DNA from: Macrosoma leucophasiata
Taxonomy: Eukaryota > Arthropoda > Insecta > Lepidoptera > Hedylidae
DNA: 64,000 nucleotides
Reading direction: 5' to 3'
Assembly (NCBI GenBank): GCA_036365455.1
Contig: JAWQUS010000001.1
Span: 20,439,001-20,503,000, forward strand
Under the pieces are notes generated by a model. It was not told the origin of the DNA. It did not search any database and saw nothing but the letters and a program-made list of their open reading frames with translations. The position numbers were made by a program, and so were the translations under genes. Of this stretch, positions 31,658 to 42,449 are shown in pieces. How positions within the stretch are numbered: the first letter of the stretch is position 1; every line of letters begins with the position of its first letter.

Positions 31658-31865
31658 TGACGACCCGGTTAGTCCAGCGGTGTGAGATGACCGTTTGATT
31701 CGAAGGGTCGCGGGTTCGATCCCCGCACCGGGACAAATATTTGAATGGCCTACAGATATTTGTTTCGGGTCTGGGTGTTTGTGTATGTGTTGTATGTGTA
31801 CAACGGTACCTACGACACAGGTTTATACCTACTGTGGGGCTGTGAGTGTAAGCGTATTTTAATTT
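31658..31865 (+). mobile_element. Family D tRNA-headed SINE, best copy
   Basis: The tRNA-like part is 31664-31732. Ends cccggt/accggg pair perfectly, the T arm gcggg ttcgatc cccgc is perfect and the box A region is gttagtccagcgg. The body follows (gacaaatatttgaatggcct, gatatttgtttcgggtctgg, acaggtttatacctactgtg) and the tail ends with cgtattttaatttttt. An (aaag)n run lies just upstream. It is not a standard tRNA gene, because the anticodon region does not form a normal 7-nt loop with pairs. Confidence 0.8.
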
Positions 31866-32165
31866 TTTCTTTCGAAAAGATATATACACATACTTTCAAA
31901 ACGTCAAGAAATCATAAATTGCCTAGAGTGCATAACCATAACACTACTGAGAAAAACTCCGCTAACCAACAAACTCAGTAAGAGCTCTTTTAAAGAGCTT
32001 AAATCTAGTACAGATTATCGTGAAAATCAAATTATGTGAACGTCCATAGCATAGATGCAAAGTAAACCGCTATCTACTATGATGATGATATGTAGCTCCT
32101 GCAAACCAGAATAGACCACTCCCCACCAACAGCACCCGTTCACGAGTATGACGCATGTGACAGCC

Positions 32166-32675
32166 ATTACTACTACCTCATTACCTAATCTATCTGCCAC
32201 TAAATGATAGTGTTCAGCACTATCGTGTTCCAGTTAGATGTTTTTTTTTTATGTAATGGAAGTGGCAAACAAGCATGCAGTTCACGTTGATGTTAAGTGA
32301 TGACTGCAGCCTATAAACAACCACACAAAGATCAGAGGTCAAAATGCAGGTGCGTTACCACTCCTGAGGCCTTAGGTGTTATGACTCTGTGCCGGAAATT
32401 ACAGGGCCGTACATTATCACCTGACCGGAACACGATAGTGCTAAATACTACCATTTAGCGGCAAGTATATTAGGTAATGTGTCTTCGCCCGTGAGCTCCG
32501 TCACTGGAGCTCAGTAAAAAATATAATGGTCCCGTAACTATCACAGAAACGTAACAACTTAAGTCTCAGGGGTGAACGCATCTGCATTTTGACCTCTGGC
32601 TCTTATGTAGATGTCTATAAGCTGCAGTCATCACTTAACAATGTGAGCTGCATGCCTATTTGCCACCTCTATCCC
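32166..32675 (+). mobile_element. Old family A split by a young one
   Basis: Positions 32166-32240 (cctaatctatctgccactaa to tccagttagatg) and 32517-32675 (taatggtcccgtaactatca to the 3' end cctatttgccacct) are two parts of one plus-strand old-subfamily copy. The interruption at 32242-32515 is a minus-strand young copy. Confidence 0.7.
32242..32515 (-). mobile_element. Young family A nested in the old copy
   Basis: From poly-T (ttttttttatgtaatggaag) to head complement gagctccgtcactggagct. It lacks ~20 bp of the head region. Confidence 0.8.
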
Positions 32676-32708
32676 TGTCTCTATCTACCACGTGAATGTC
32701 AAATTTAA

Positions 32709-33000
32709 ATTTATTTATATTGTGTGTATGTGTATCTTCACGCCAGGTCCCTAACGGGGTAGGCAGAGAGTGTTGAGCGCCAGACATCCCGGTTCTGACA
32801 AACCTCTCGTGCCTCGTCTACCTTCATCATTCTCTTCATACATGCACGCCGATTCCTAAGACTTTTGACCCCACCATCAGACAGAACTCGACCTATTTAG
32901 GTATTTAGGTAGGTCAGCCTTGGTCTTCCTGGGCCTCTGCAACCATCCACATTCGCATTGTATATCTGTTTAGTCATTCGCTCATTCGACATTCTTTCAT
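32709..33000 (-). pseudogene. Family F LINE ORF2 C-terminus
   Basis: Minus-strand remains of the ORF2 end. One frame has MTKQIYNANVDGCR and GRPRLTYLNT before a stop. Another frame, towards the stop at about 32748, has CMKRMMKVDEAREVC, then DVWRSTLSAYPVRDLA. At least one frameshift and one stop separate them. The 3' UTR side is tatcttcacgccaggtccct. Related pieces lie at 36461-36587 and 41570-41945. Confidence 0.65.
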
Positions 33001-33454
33001 TCTTTCTTTCTTTCATTTTTTTTATTTATATTCTGTAAGTAAAAATAAAATTATTCTTCATTATCAACTGCGGACGCTAAAAGTATAATATTTCAAAGTA
33101 CTCCCAGAGATATATTCAAGGCAGTTGCAGAATACGTTCATGAAAGTTGTCATCCTTTTAAATAATACTTTTAGTTGTTCTTTATTTCTTGAAAACATTG
33201 CCGACGAGAAGATGCGCAGTTGTAACGTTGCTTGCAATTTATTTTCAAGTCAGTTTAAGGTACTTTACGAGCTGGTAAAGCCTTTTCAAAGTTTTTGCTG
33301 TTGAAAATATGACTTTTATATGATTACATATTTGTAGAATGTTTATTACATAGCGAGATATTTTTCACACATATTGCACGTAAAGCCACAGGTGGTTACA
33401 AGCATTTGAATACAAATTATTGATAAAAGAGGACATTACAGTTTAATTTCGATT
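33001..33454. other. Low-complexity then unique DNA
   Basis: A (ttct)n-type run at 32990-33015 is followed by unremarkable sequence. Confidence 0.35.
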
Positions 33455-33600
33455 ACGTCACTTCAAGCCTGCAATCCCTGAACGGGAAGGCAGAGGTTAA
33501 TGTTCTCCCCTCATGACTCACAACCCTGGTGTCTCTTTGGGGAAGGCTTTTGTCCAGAAATGGACAACTTTTGGCAAAAGCGATGATGATCATGACTTAG
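33455..33600 (-). repeat. Family E tail scrap and a family J piece
   Basis: The diverged tail complement acgtcacttcaagcctgcaa is followed by gtctctttggggaaggcttt and tgtccagaaatggac, the complement of the family J start. Confidence 0.45.
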
Positions 33601-33887
33601 TGGCAGTAGGCGAACGTTACTAAGCCTTACGGTGAGATTCACAGACCGCACTACGAGACTACTTTGAGCAAAGTGTGTTTAGAACTGTCAGTACAGTATG
33701 GGGTTTGACAGTTCTAAGCATACGACTTGATCAAAAGAATTAAAAAAAAAAACATTTTGATTGAGACACAAAAAATGGCCAATCATGTGTACTATATTTG
33801 AATTACTGTTCACTCTTCCACTAAAAGATAGCTACGTTTATATTTTATCTAAAACAATTAAATTAAATTTATCTATTACATTCCAAA

Positions 33888-35365
33888 AACTAAATCAATG
33901 TTTGCAGAGCAAAACAATATACCTAATTGCTATACTGGACAACTAAATTACAGTTGCGTGAAGTTCGATTAATTTCCAATTTAGCCGCACTGGCAGTGTG
34001 TGTAAATTGTGGCTGCAACGCGCTGTTCGAATCGGTTAATCCGACTGGACGTGTCATCCGTTTTCCGATCGTCACACAGATTTGCATTTGTATCCATCTA
34101 CTCTAATTGCGCGCTCGAAATAATTTTGTTTGTTAACTATAATGTGCCTCGGGATATTACGCCAGGGCTAGTAAAACAACTATACCTATATACATTTATT
34201 CTTATCTTATAACTGGCAATATTCGCAAGGTACCCTTGGGGCTTGAATATCAGCATAATTAATATCAATTAGGCTTACCTCATAATATAAGGTGCTGAAA
34301 AAAAAATTGTGAAACGTGAAAGCATGTGACTGTACATATTCAACATATTCTTGAATTAAAAAAACAGCCATAAAGTAACTTAATTTTTTTTTATTTGTGT
34401 TTTAAATTTCAAAAACGGAATTATCAATCAATCTAAAACTGAATTATCAATGTTTGCGAAACATAGCAACGAAATTGAGTCACGGAAAAACAAAATTACA
34501 GTTGCGTGAAGTTTGATGAATCAATTTTTTTTTTTTTTATTATGAAATAAAAACAACATACACGTGAATACATGTATGTGTTTCTATGTTTTCTGTTATT
34601 GTATAAAATTGTGTTTAAAATGTTTATCTATCCATTTGATTGCAAGCAAATCAATATTTGCGGAACAAAGCAATAAAATTGTTAACTGTACAAATAAATT
34701 AGGGTAGCGTGAAGTTCGATTAATTTCCAATTTAGCCGCACCAGTAGTGTGTAAATTGTGGCTGCGCTCCGCTGTTCGAATCGTATATTCCGTTGATTAT
34801 ACATATCACTTCCAGTGACATAATCTGTTGCCCGATCGCCACCCACATTTGCATTAAATGATCCTTATTTAATAATATGCTTGAAACTTCCATATTACTT
34901 CGGCGATTTAGTAGTAATAGGTTATATGCTACTAGGACTGAGATGCACAACACGATCCCCAGGTCTAATATTTTCGTTGAAAACATTCATAGGACATGAT
35001 CAGATTTTGGAAATTGCTTGACGAATTCCATAAGTTTGCTTTATATCAAATGGGACTCAAAAAATTAAATTGGTCATGAATGAAGTATTTACGTATTACC
35101 GCTTGTTTTTTCAATGAAATACTAGTATGAAGCTATGTTTACACTTTTATAAATCCATTCAATTCCAATTACTTAAAAAACTATTTAAATCTATGTTTGC
35201 AGAACAAAACAATGTAATTGCATTACGGGACAACTAAATTACGATTGCGTGAAGTTCGATAGCCGCACCAATAGTCTGTATAAATTGTGGCTGCAACGCG
35301 CTGTTCGAATCGGTTTATCTGACTGGACGTTATGTTATCCGTTGCCTGATCGACACACAGGTTTA
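33888..35365 (+). repeat. Four diverged local direct repeats
   Basis: A core near gttgcgtgaagttcgattaa begins at about 33950, 34495, 34690 and 35235. Each is preceded by an aatcaatgtttgcagagcaa-like block. Three copies continue with tttagccgcac, then gtaaattgtggctgc, then gctgttcgaatcg, then a ttgcccgatcgccac-like block. Identity by eye is ~75-85 percent. The units match none of the other families in the window. Spacing is irregular (about 545, 195 and 545 bp). Confidence 0.75.
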
Positions 35366-36227
35366 AATTTGAATCCTATTCTAATTAGGCTTTAGAAATG
35401 AATTTGTTTTTTTAAAATAATGTGACTCCTTCCTTCCTCCCGAAAGCCTTCAGTAGGAAAATTTCCCGCATTTGCAATCCTTAGTCATTTAGTTCACAAG
35501 TTAAAAATGGTAAAAACAGCTGATAGTCGTACTAAGTTGGATAGCTCATTCAATCTAGACTTTGAAAAAAATGTTCTTACATCGTTTTAAGCACATAGAA
35601 AATTGCAAAAGTTGTAACAAAAAAGATTTAAAAAAAAATACTAACCTTATAAGCTCCAGTAAAATATGACTATTGATTACATTTTGTTCGTGGACGATAT
35701 CGTCCACGCGTTGCTCAACCTATTACTACTAATAATAAAAACTAAGAAAAAAGAATTAAGAATTTATGAAAATCCCAAGTTCCATTGCATGAGTCGTCCC
35801 ATTCCACCCGTAGGTACCTAACGAGTTGACTTCTAATACTAAAATTGTAATCAAGTAAAATATAATATTTTTTTCTATCGGAAATCGAACCCAGGACAAG
35901 CTATTACTATACTGCAAGCACCAAGCCATCGACTTTATGCTGTTCTACCCAATAAAGTCAAAAAGTTATAAATTTACAAATAAACACAGAACATTTCATC
36001 GCATCCCATTTGAGGTCTCATTGCATTACAGTATACGAGTTTTATTGCCCAGCCCACTATGCCCCGTCATAATGAACGACACCGGGCAAATTACTATGTT
36101 ACTCTTTACTGCTTCTTTATTGAACCATTAATTAAACTAAACTAAAACGTATGAAATAAAATATTATTGTATGTATTGTTACGGCTAGGGCTTTAGTAAT
36201 ATAGGCGATGTTCAAGGAATCTACAAT
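35366..36227. other. No gene; one tRNA-like trace
   Basis: At 35872-35935 (minus) ggaaatcgaacccaggacaa is a box B complement, followed by accaagccatcga, a weak box A. This may be a degenerate SINE head. Nothing else supported. Confidence 0.35.
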
Positions 36228-36360
36228 TCCACTGCAGATTCAATTCGTTCATCCAGATACGCTGCAAACCTAATTTTTACGGATATTCATAATCTAGAGA
36301 ATATATCCAGGTTGCCTATCATAATTTTTGGCCGCAAGTATTTTATTTTACTTATTTTAT
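36228..36360 (+). repeat. Local repeat, partner of 37944-38078
   Basis: Shares cgttcatccagatacgctgc, tatatccaggttgcctatca-like and aagtattttattttact-like blocks with the segment 1.7 kb downstream, in the same orientation. Confidence 0.65.
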
Positions 36361-36460
36361 GTTTAACAGCCAGCAACTTATTTGCGATCGATTCAATTTG
36401 GCTCCCATATATCATAATAATGAGAAAAAAATGCTTTTATTTGATATATAAATAATACAT

Positions 36461-36587
36461 GTACGTATGAAGAGAATGATGAAGGTAGACGAGGCACGAG
36501 AGGTTTGTCAGAACCGGGATGTCTGGCGCTCTACACTCTCTGCCTACCCCGTTAGGGACCTGGCGTGAAGATACATACATACATACA
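36461..36587 (+). pseudogene. Family F LINE ORF2 C-terminus, last 35 residues
   Basis: An open frame runs from 36461 to TGA at 36566-36568. It contains RMKRMMKVDEAREVCQNRD and then VWRSTLSAYPVRDLA. It is followed by a short UTR and a (taca)n tail. It is a 5'-truncated LINE, probably recent, given the intact frame. Confidence 0.7.
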
Positions 36588-36606
36588 TGTACGTTATGGA
36601 CGTAAA

Positions 36607-36975
36607 ATGTTATCGGTGCGGAACGAAAATATGTAGGAGCGGCCAAGTGCGCAACGGCAGCCGTGTTTTTTCAGAGTTTCTATATATATTGCCGTGAAGT
36701 ATGAAGAAGAAGAACGACTCCCAATGTCTCTGCGCAGGCTCAGATGTTCGAGCCTGTTTGTAAGTCCTGGATCGTTAACAATACGAACAGCGCGTCTTTG
36801 TAGGGAGTCAAGTGGACCAAGCTGGGTCTCATTTGGGGGCACTTGAGCCTTATAAAGCTGTAGTAGCTGCCCCGATGTGAAATACTGCCTCGCTTTGTTA
36901 AGCATCCAAAAAGTTGGAGTTTTTTGGATACCAACTTGGTCTTACACTCAGTGTGACGCCCGAATTGCACTTCGT
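36607..36975 (-). pseudogene. Jockey-type RT fragment, C-terminal region
   Basis: Minus strand. One frame holds MLNKARQYFTSGQLLQLYKA, then LGPLDSLQRRAVRIVNDPGL and HLSLRRDIGS. A second frame upstream holds HTECKTKLVSKKL, so a frameshift lies near 36910. The block is the post-RT 'thumb' region of a jockey-like ORF2. About 20 residues expected between the KAQV and LGPLDS parts look deleted or rearranged. Non-functional. Confidence 0.7.
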
Positions 36976-37452
36976 TCGATATGTCAACGCTCCGATACCA
37001 ATACTCTTACCAATGGTAAGCGGAGTGCCCTGGAACTGTGGTGGTATAATATGTAGTGATAATTGTTATAGTAATTATTTATATTTCTTGGCCAATAATG
37101 TCAAAAAAAATAAACAAGAGCCCATTGTCGAGGTCCATGGTGCACCCATATATCCAATGTCCCAGCAAACGACCCGCGTTGCTCCATTCTGTGGACATTA
37201 ACTACCTACGAGTGTCAGGGTCTCTAGTAATAATGCTTTTAACGTTCTTACTAATATTACTACGAATAAGTCAATTTCAAGCAGACTACAAAAAAGGTTT
37301 TCCTTATGTACCTATGTTTCTTATTTTTGGTAAGTAAGGTAGCAACACAATGTAGTCCAATATTAAATTTATTGAGAAGTGTTACCGTAACACAAAAATT
37401 ACCTACTAGCTAAACAACATTTTAGAAAAATATTAATAACAATATTTACATA

Positions 37453-37647
37453 TTTTATTTAAAGAAAAATGGAAAGAAAAATTTGACTTCAGGCGAGACT
37501 CGAACTCGCGGCCTACTGGGAATCTAGTCCAGCCGCTCTTCCAATTGAGCTACTGAAGTCCTGCCCGATTTGTCAAATCTTTCATTCACATTTATCTCGA
37601 GTCTCGCCTGAAGTCAAATTTTTCCTTCCATTTTTCTTTAAATAAAA
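37453..37647. repeat. Family C palindrome: 51-bp inverted arms around a tRNA-like core
   Basis: The arms 37453-37503 and 37597-37647 are inverted copies with a single mismatch. Each contains ttaaagaaaaatggaa and caggcgagactcga. The spacer carries the rest of the minus-strand tRNA-like part (box A complement tcttccaattgagctactga) and ccgatttgtcaaatctttc. Flanking acaatatttacata (37439) and acaacatttacata (37686) look like a diverged target duplication. Confidence 0.8.
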
Positions 37648-38078
37648 TATATTTCACAAGCATGTGTTAATGCGAAATAATATAAAAACAACATTTACAT
37701 AACAACATTTTAGAGAAATATGAATAAACAAAATATCATATCGTATAACCGTCATTGCTGTATTTCTTGGGCAAGTATGTGATAGGAAAATAAACGAGGT
37801 ACCCTTTTGTCGAGGTCCACGGTGCATCCATAAAATAAATGTACCAGCAAATGGCCCTCGCCGCTTAATTCTGTTGACGGCCATGTCGCTTTACTGGCTA
37901 TGTGTGTGTGGGACTTGTAAATAATGTACTATAAATAATTGACGTCACACTGCAGAATCATTTCGTTCATCCAGATATGCTGCAAACCTATTTTTTACGC
38001 AACTTTATAATCCAGAGAAAATATATCCACTAGGTTGCCTATCAAAATTTGGTTTGGAAGTATTTTACTAGAGAAGTA

Positions 38079-38508
38079 GGGATTGCAAAATAAAATGTAA
38101 TAATTTTAATATTTTTCTACTGGGCTCCATGTTGAACGAAACATCAATCACAGGACGTGACGTCATATGTTCGTACAACAAATATTTAACACAAGTGATA
38201 CTTTGACTTAGTGGCTCTTTGTTGATATTTTCTACGTTATTTACACGAAAAACAAGTTATACAAAATTCAACAAAATTAATTTGCACTTGGTTAGTTGTA
38301 TGGAATTGTGAGGCTTCACCTTGATTGCGAACAGTTGACGCCACATTGTTCAGTGTCAATCGGCACCGATTATGCGGCATTTTTGAAATTATAAGCTTTA
38401 TGTGTAGTTTATGGTACTTAAAATGTTTCAATAATAAAATTAATATTTTGTATGGTCAAATAAACGTAGGATATATTTAGACAAGTTCTGAAAAGTTGTC
38501 CGATTCCC
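38079..38508. other. No recognisable feature
   Basis: AT-rich; nothing supported. Confidence 0.35.
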
Positions 38509-38540
38509 TATTGTCAAGTGTCATTATTGACACTTGACAA
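38509..38540. repeat. Short perfect hairpin
   Basis: The arms attgtcaagtgtca and tgacacttgacaat (14 bp each) are separated by 4 nt. Confidence 0.6.
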
Positions 38541-38627
38541 TCAAGTTATTGGATGTGTTTAATCCTTTGATTAGGAATTTCTGTAATCATTGGTTTAGTC
38601 AGGTCCGTGCGTTTGTATTCGCTATCG

Positions 38628-38735
38628 AAAACGTAACTTCACACCTGTAATCTCCGAAGGGGTAGGCAGAGGTAAATGCATTCATTCAATGATACATGCA
38701 AACACCCACAATTCGCCGATTACGTATTCTCTACG
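38628..38735 (-). repeat. Family E 3' tail
   Basis: The complement aaacgtaacttcacacctgt, aatctccgaaggggtaggca, then aacacccacaattcgccg. No head. Confidence 0.65.
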
Positions 38736-39089
38736 TACGACATATGTAACAATAACAAGTACCTAACCTGTGAATAAAATAATTTTTATTCAACAAAATA
38801 TGAGGCTTAAAACATTGTCGACACCACTGTATTATTATAACGAGTTAGCCTATTGTTGAGCTCCGTGGTGCACCCATAAAATAAATGTACCAGCAAACGG
38901 CCCTCGCCGTTTTATTCTTTTGGCAACTTTCACGGCCATGTCAATTTACTGCCTATGTGTTTTGGGACCAGTAAATAATGTACTGTTCACTTCGATTAAG
39001 CGGCGTAAAATAGGGAAATGAAATTAGAATTGCCCAATTGGGTTGGTTTGGTTTAATTCAATTAGTTTTATACCTACTTGCAGAGAAAA

Positions 39090-39372
39090 TAAACTGGTGG
39101 TAGAGTTCCGGTGGAGCTCGAGGGCGTAGGCACCACCGCATTACCTAATTTATCTGCCGCTAAATGGTAGTATTCAGCACCATCGTATTCGGGTTAGATG
39201 GTAATGTATGGCCCCGTAATAATTATCACAGAGACAGAACACCTAAGGTCTCAATGGTGGCAACGCATCTGCATTTTGACCCCTGGTTTATGTGTAGATG
39301 TCTTTAGGCTGCAGTCATCACTTGACATCAATTTGAACAGCATGCTTGTTTGCCTTTGTAACATAAATAAAG
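39090..39372 (+). mobile_element. Old family A retroposon, full length
   Basis: The head actggtggtagagttccggt runs to the tail ttgtaacataaataaa. The old-subfamily middle is clear: ccgtaataattatcacagag. It defines the older lineage against the young copies. Confidence 0.75.
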
Positions 39373-39374
39373 CT

Positions 39375-39460
39375 GTGACAGAAGGACAGACACACAAGAG
39401 GAAAGCACGAGTGATCTTAGGATTCGTTTTTCCTTTTACTTAACCCTAAGACCAGAATAT
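39375..39460 (+). repeat. Family H-like 3' end scrap
   Basis: The run gacagaaggacagacacaca is followed by aagcacgagtgatcttagga and ccttttacttaaccc, a diverged family H end. Confidence 0.4.
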
Positions 39461-39756
39461 TTCCGATCAAAAACCAAGAATCCTAAAATAAAAATAACTC
39501 AAGTTAACGTTGAAAGATAAGGCTTATATAAAAGAAGGTGTACCTTTAAGAATTATACTGGTTACCAAAAGGCTCAGTCTCCGGGAAAACCTGCGTCGGA
39601 CTTTACGTGAGAGGACCAAGTTATAAGAATGTTGTAAGAAAGAAAAATAAAGTTAAGGTATCTTATTTCCATTTTTTCCAGTAATCCACTCGTTTCATGG
39701 TTGAACTACATCTTGTGGCGGCTAAGAATATGTATATTTATTATAATTTAATGTTT

Positions 39757-40036
39757 TTTATTATGAAATGGAAGTGGTAAACAAGCGTCCAGTTCACATT
39801 GATGTTAAGTGATGACTGCACTGCAGCACTAACACAAAGACCAAGGTCAAAATGCAGATTCGTCACCACTCCTGAGGCTTAAAGTGTTATGCTTCTGTGC
39901 CGGAAATTACCGGGCCGTACATTACCACCTGACCGGAACACGATAGTGCTCAACACTACCATTTAGCGGAAAGTATATTAGGTAATGCGGTGGTGCCTAC
40001 GCCCGCGAGCTCCACCACTAGAGCTCTACCACCAGT
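39757..40036 (-). mobile_element. Family A retroposon, full length
   Basis: From tttttattatgaaatggaag to head complement gctctaccaccagtatg, with a short ctgcactgcag local duplication near the 3' end. Confidence 0.8.
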
Positions 40037-40055
40037 ATGTATGTAACATAGAGAA

Positions 40056-40400
40056 AGCGCGCATGGCCCCGCGGCTGGTGTACTCAGTTGTGCGATACGG
40101 GCGCGGTCGGGTGTGTGATGAGTGGCCGCTAGTCGTGAAATTAAAATTCGGGTTTTCCGTGCTTCGGAGGGCACGTTAAGTCGTCGGTACCAGTTGCTAT
40201 CGATAGATAGCAGTCGTTAAACCTTGTCGGAAGCCTTATGGTTTGAAAACATCCGACAGCGGGTTGGCCAATAACTCTTATTATCTCCACCAACCCGCAT
40301 TTGAGCAGCGTGGTTGAGTAAGCTCTAGGCTTCCCCCAAAAAAGAGAGGGACTCGTACCCAGCAGTGGGACGTTACCAGGGTTGCCATTATTATTATTAT
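40056..40400 (+). mobile_element. Family B SINE, head deleted internally
   Basis: Starts gaaagcgcgcatggccccgc and loses ~30 bp of the head. It keeps tgcgatacgggcgcggtcgg and a weakened box-C-like gatgagtggccgct. The body and tail are diverged (gggttgccattattattatt). It abuts a family A copy. Confidence 0.75.
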
Positions 40401-40939
40401 GTAACACGGAGACATAAAATATTTAATCCAGGCGCCATTGAGTCTTAGGTATTCTACCTGTGCTGGAAATTGAGAGCTTAATCTTTATCTGAGACTATAT
40501 CTGTCTGTTAAGAAGATGAATAACGTGTTATTTTAATTTCAAAGTAGGTACCAACGGAGACTGCGCGGGAAACAATAATATAGTGCATAAGTGTAAAAAA
40601 CGTTGGCTCATTTAACGTATTCAAGAAACGGCTTGCTGAGTACATATCAGATACATATTGATTTGTTGTTTGGTGTGCTTGCTGCTCAGTGAACATGTGA
40701 ATTGATGCGTTTTAGAGTCCAGGTAGCATATATATATGTGTGTGTGTATTCACTACAAGTACTTTATTCTTATCTTTACTACATCATTCTTGTTCATTTC
40801 TGTTATCTTTGGTTTTTTTTTCTTATTCTTTTGGATGCGACGACGAATTGTAATAACTTAGCGACTATGATTCTCATGTAAGTGACTTTGATGTATTTTT
40901 TGGGAATAAAAAAAAATGTCTTTAAACCGGTGTATGCGC
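40401..40939. other. No gene; short (tg)n run
   Basis: A (tg)n microsatellite lies at ~40735-40748. A 62-residue minus frame at 40508-40696 has no motif. Confidence 0.35.
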
Positions 40940-41096
40940 AAACACAGATGCACTCTCTGTTCCCTCACGCTCATAGTCCAATGGGACGGCAACCCGACAT
41001 GACCGGAGAGAGATCGGGCGTAAGACCGATGGCTTTTACGTGCTCTCCGAGGCACGGGTACCTCACTCCGGGCTACTACTAGGAATTTATTCACAG
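40940..41096 (+). repeat. Dispersed repeat, probable retroelement end
   Basis: GC-richer block: ctctctgttccctcacgctc, agtccaatgggacggcaacc, acgtgctctccgaggcacgg and actccgggctactactag. I associate it with a common lepidopteran repeat; there is no second copy in this window. Confidence 0.4.
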
Positions 41097-41569
41097 AAAA
41101 AATCGAATCATTTCATCAACGCGCTTGGTTGTATGTTTTCGAAATCAAATTTGTCTTCATTACTAAAAACACAAACGTAATGTAAACAAATACCTCAAAA
41201 TGATCAACTTGAGTAAAAATCGTACTTCTTCGAAATATTTCTTTATAAGAACTCACGACGAAATATATCTATGAAATTTAATCCCACAAAGCGATGTATG
41301 TCACATCTCCCAACGGATACCGCGTCAATATTTGGATGGAGGTCAGAGGACAATAAAATAGGTGAGCGACAACCCACGACCCTAGCCAGCTGCAAGCCTT
41401 TTCCATATTATACGACATCGACAAAAAATACTAGAATTTTTAGGGACGAAATTGTTAGCCTTTTGCTTTTATAATATAATACAACTAAATTTATTTGACT
41501 TTTGGAAAGTAATATAAAATAGCGTAACGTATATAAGTCGCATTGTATCATATAAGTAGGTGTATCGCT
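41097..41569. other. No recognisable feature
   Basis: No supported gene or repeat. Confidence 0.35.
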
Positions 41570-41945
41570 CACCGGTCGCGTTCGTAGTGAAGATGTGAGA
41601 AAGAGGCTTCGTGTGAATGAGAGTATCGGAATAAAAATGAAAGTAGGCTTGTTCTGATGGTTTGGGCATGAAGAAAGTATGTCAAATTTAAGAATTACTA
41701 AACAGATTTACAATGCGAATGTGGGTGGTTGCAGAGACCCAGGAAGACCAAGACTGACCTACCTTGACCAAATAGATCAAGTATTGACTGCCTGAGGTTG
41801 GGGTCAAGAGTCTTAGGAATTGGCGTGCATGTATGAAGAGAATGATGAATATAAGAGAAGCACGGGAGGTGCGTCAAGACCGGAATATCTGGCGCTCCAC
41901 ACTTTGCCTTCCCTGTTAGGAACTTGGCGTGAAGATGCATACATT
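41570..41945 (+). pseudogene. Family F LINE ORF2 C-terminus, longest piece
   Basis: Frames with ITKQIYNANVGGCRDPGRPR and LTYLDQIDQVL can be read near 41690-41790, followed by a stop. A second frame has RNWRACMKRMMNIREAREVR, then QDRNIWRSTLCLPC. At least one stop and one frameshift separate them. The end aacttggcgtgaagatgcat corresponds to the tail of the other copies. Just upstream, the frame with WFGHEESMS recalls the usual WFGHVERM motif. Confidence 0.65.
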
Positions 41946-42051
41946 AAAACATACAATAATTGAGCAAAATAAAGCCGCGGACCGTCTTTAGTTTTACAGG
42001 TTTTTATACCAACCCCCAAAACATTCAGTTACGACCACCGTACCCAAATTC

Positions 42052-42449
42052 TAAGGCCCATAGCACACGGCGTATTTTATACGCGCAGGTGACGCTCAGA
42101 CGACGCGTGTATACGCACTTCATACAAGATTGAACGCAATCTTGTAACCTAAGCACACGAGGCGATCGTGAAACGCGCTTCTACTGCGCGTATACGCGCT
42201 GTCGTCGCTCGCAGCCTTTGCGTTTTGATCATACAACTGAGGCGCGGGCGGGACAGCGGTGGCGTGAGCGCACCCACCTCCCCTCTCTGCCCCTACTGCG
42301 CTTGCTTGTACGCGCGTTTGTATCGCTTCAAACGCGCGTATACGCGCTTCATACGCGCGCTTGTATTATCAATACAAACGCAACAATCAGCGTCTACTAG
42401 TACGCACGTCGCCTGCGCGTGTAAGATATGCCGTGTGCTATGGGCCTTA
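42052..42449. mobile_element. Element S: 398-bp CpG-rich inverted-repeat element
   Basis: Perfect 20-bp terminal inverted repeats, taaggcccatagcacacggc at 42052-42071 and its complement at 42430-42449. Similarity continues inward for ~23 bp (acgcgcaggtgacg against the complement of cgtcgcctgcgcgt). The interior has many tacgcgc words, among them gcgcgtatacgcgc, and a small hairpin (tacaagatt/aatcttgta). I see no clear target duplication. Probably a non-autonomous DNA transposon. Confidence 0.8.

Larger units (their letters stand above)
37037..38985 (+). repeat. Three-copy diverged local repeat
   Basis: A unit with gtcgaggtccatggtgcacc, then accagcaaacg, then attctgtggac-like and tcaggg/gggacttgtaaataatg-like blocks occurs at 37110-37235, 37780-37935 and 38840-38985. 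A companion block, catccagatatgctgcaaac, is present at 36240 and 37965. Frames inside do not agree between copies. Confidence 0.65.

Noticed and set aside
31664..31732. A functional tRNA gene
   Set aside because: Acceptor and T stems are perfect, but the anticodon region does not form a standard arm and the sequence continues into a SINE body shared with 12820-13020 and 15945-16135.
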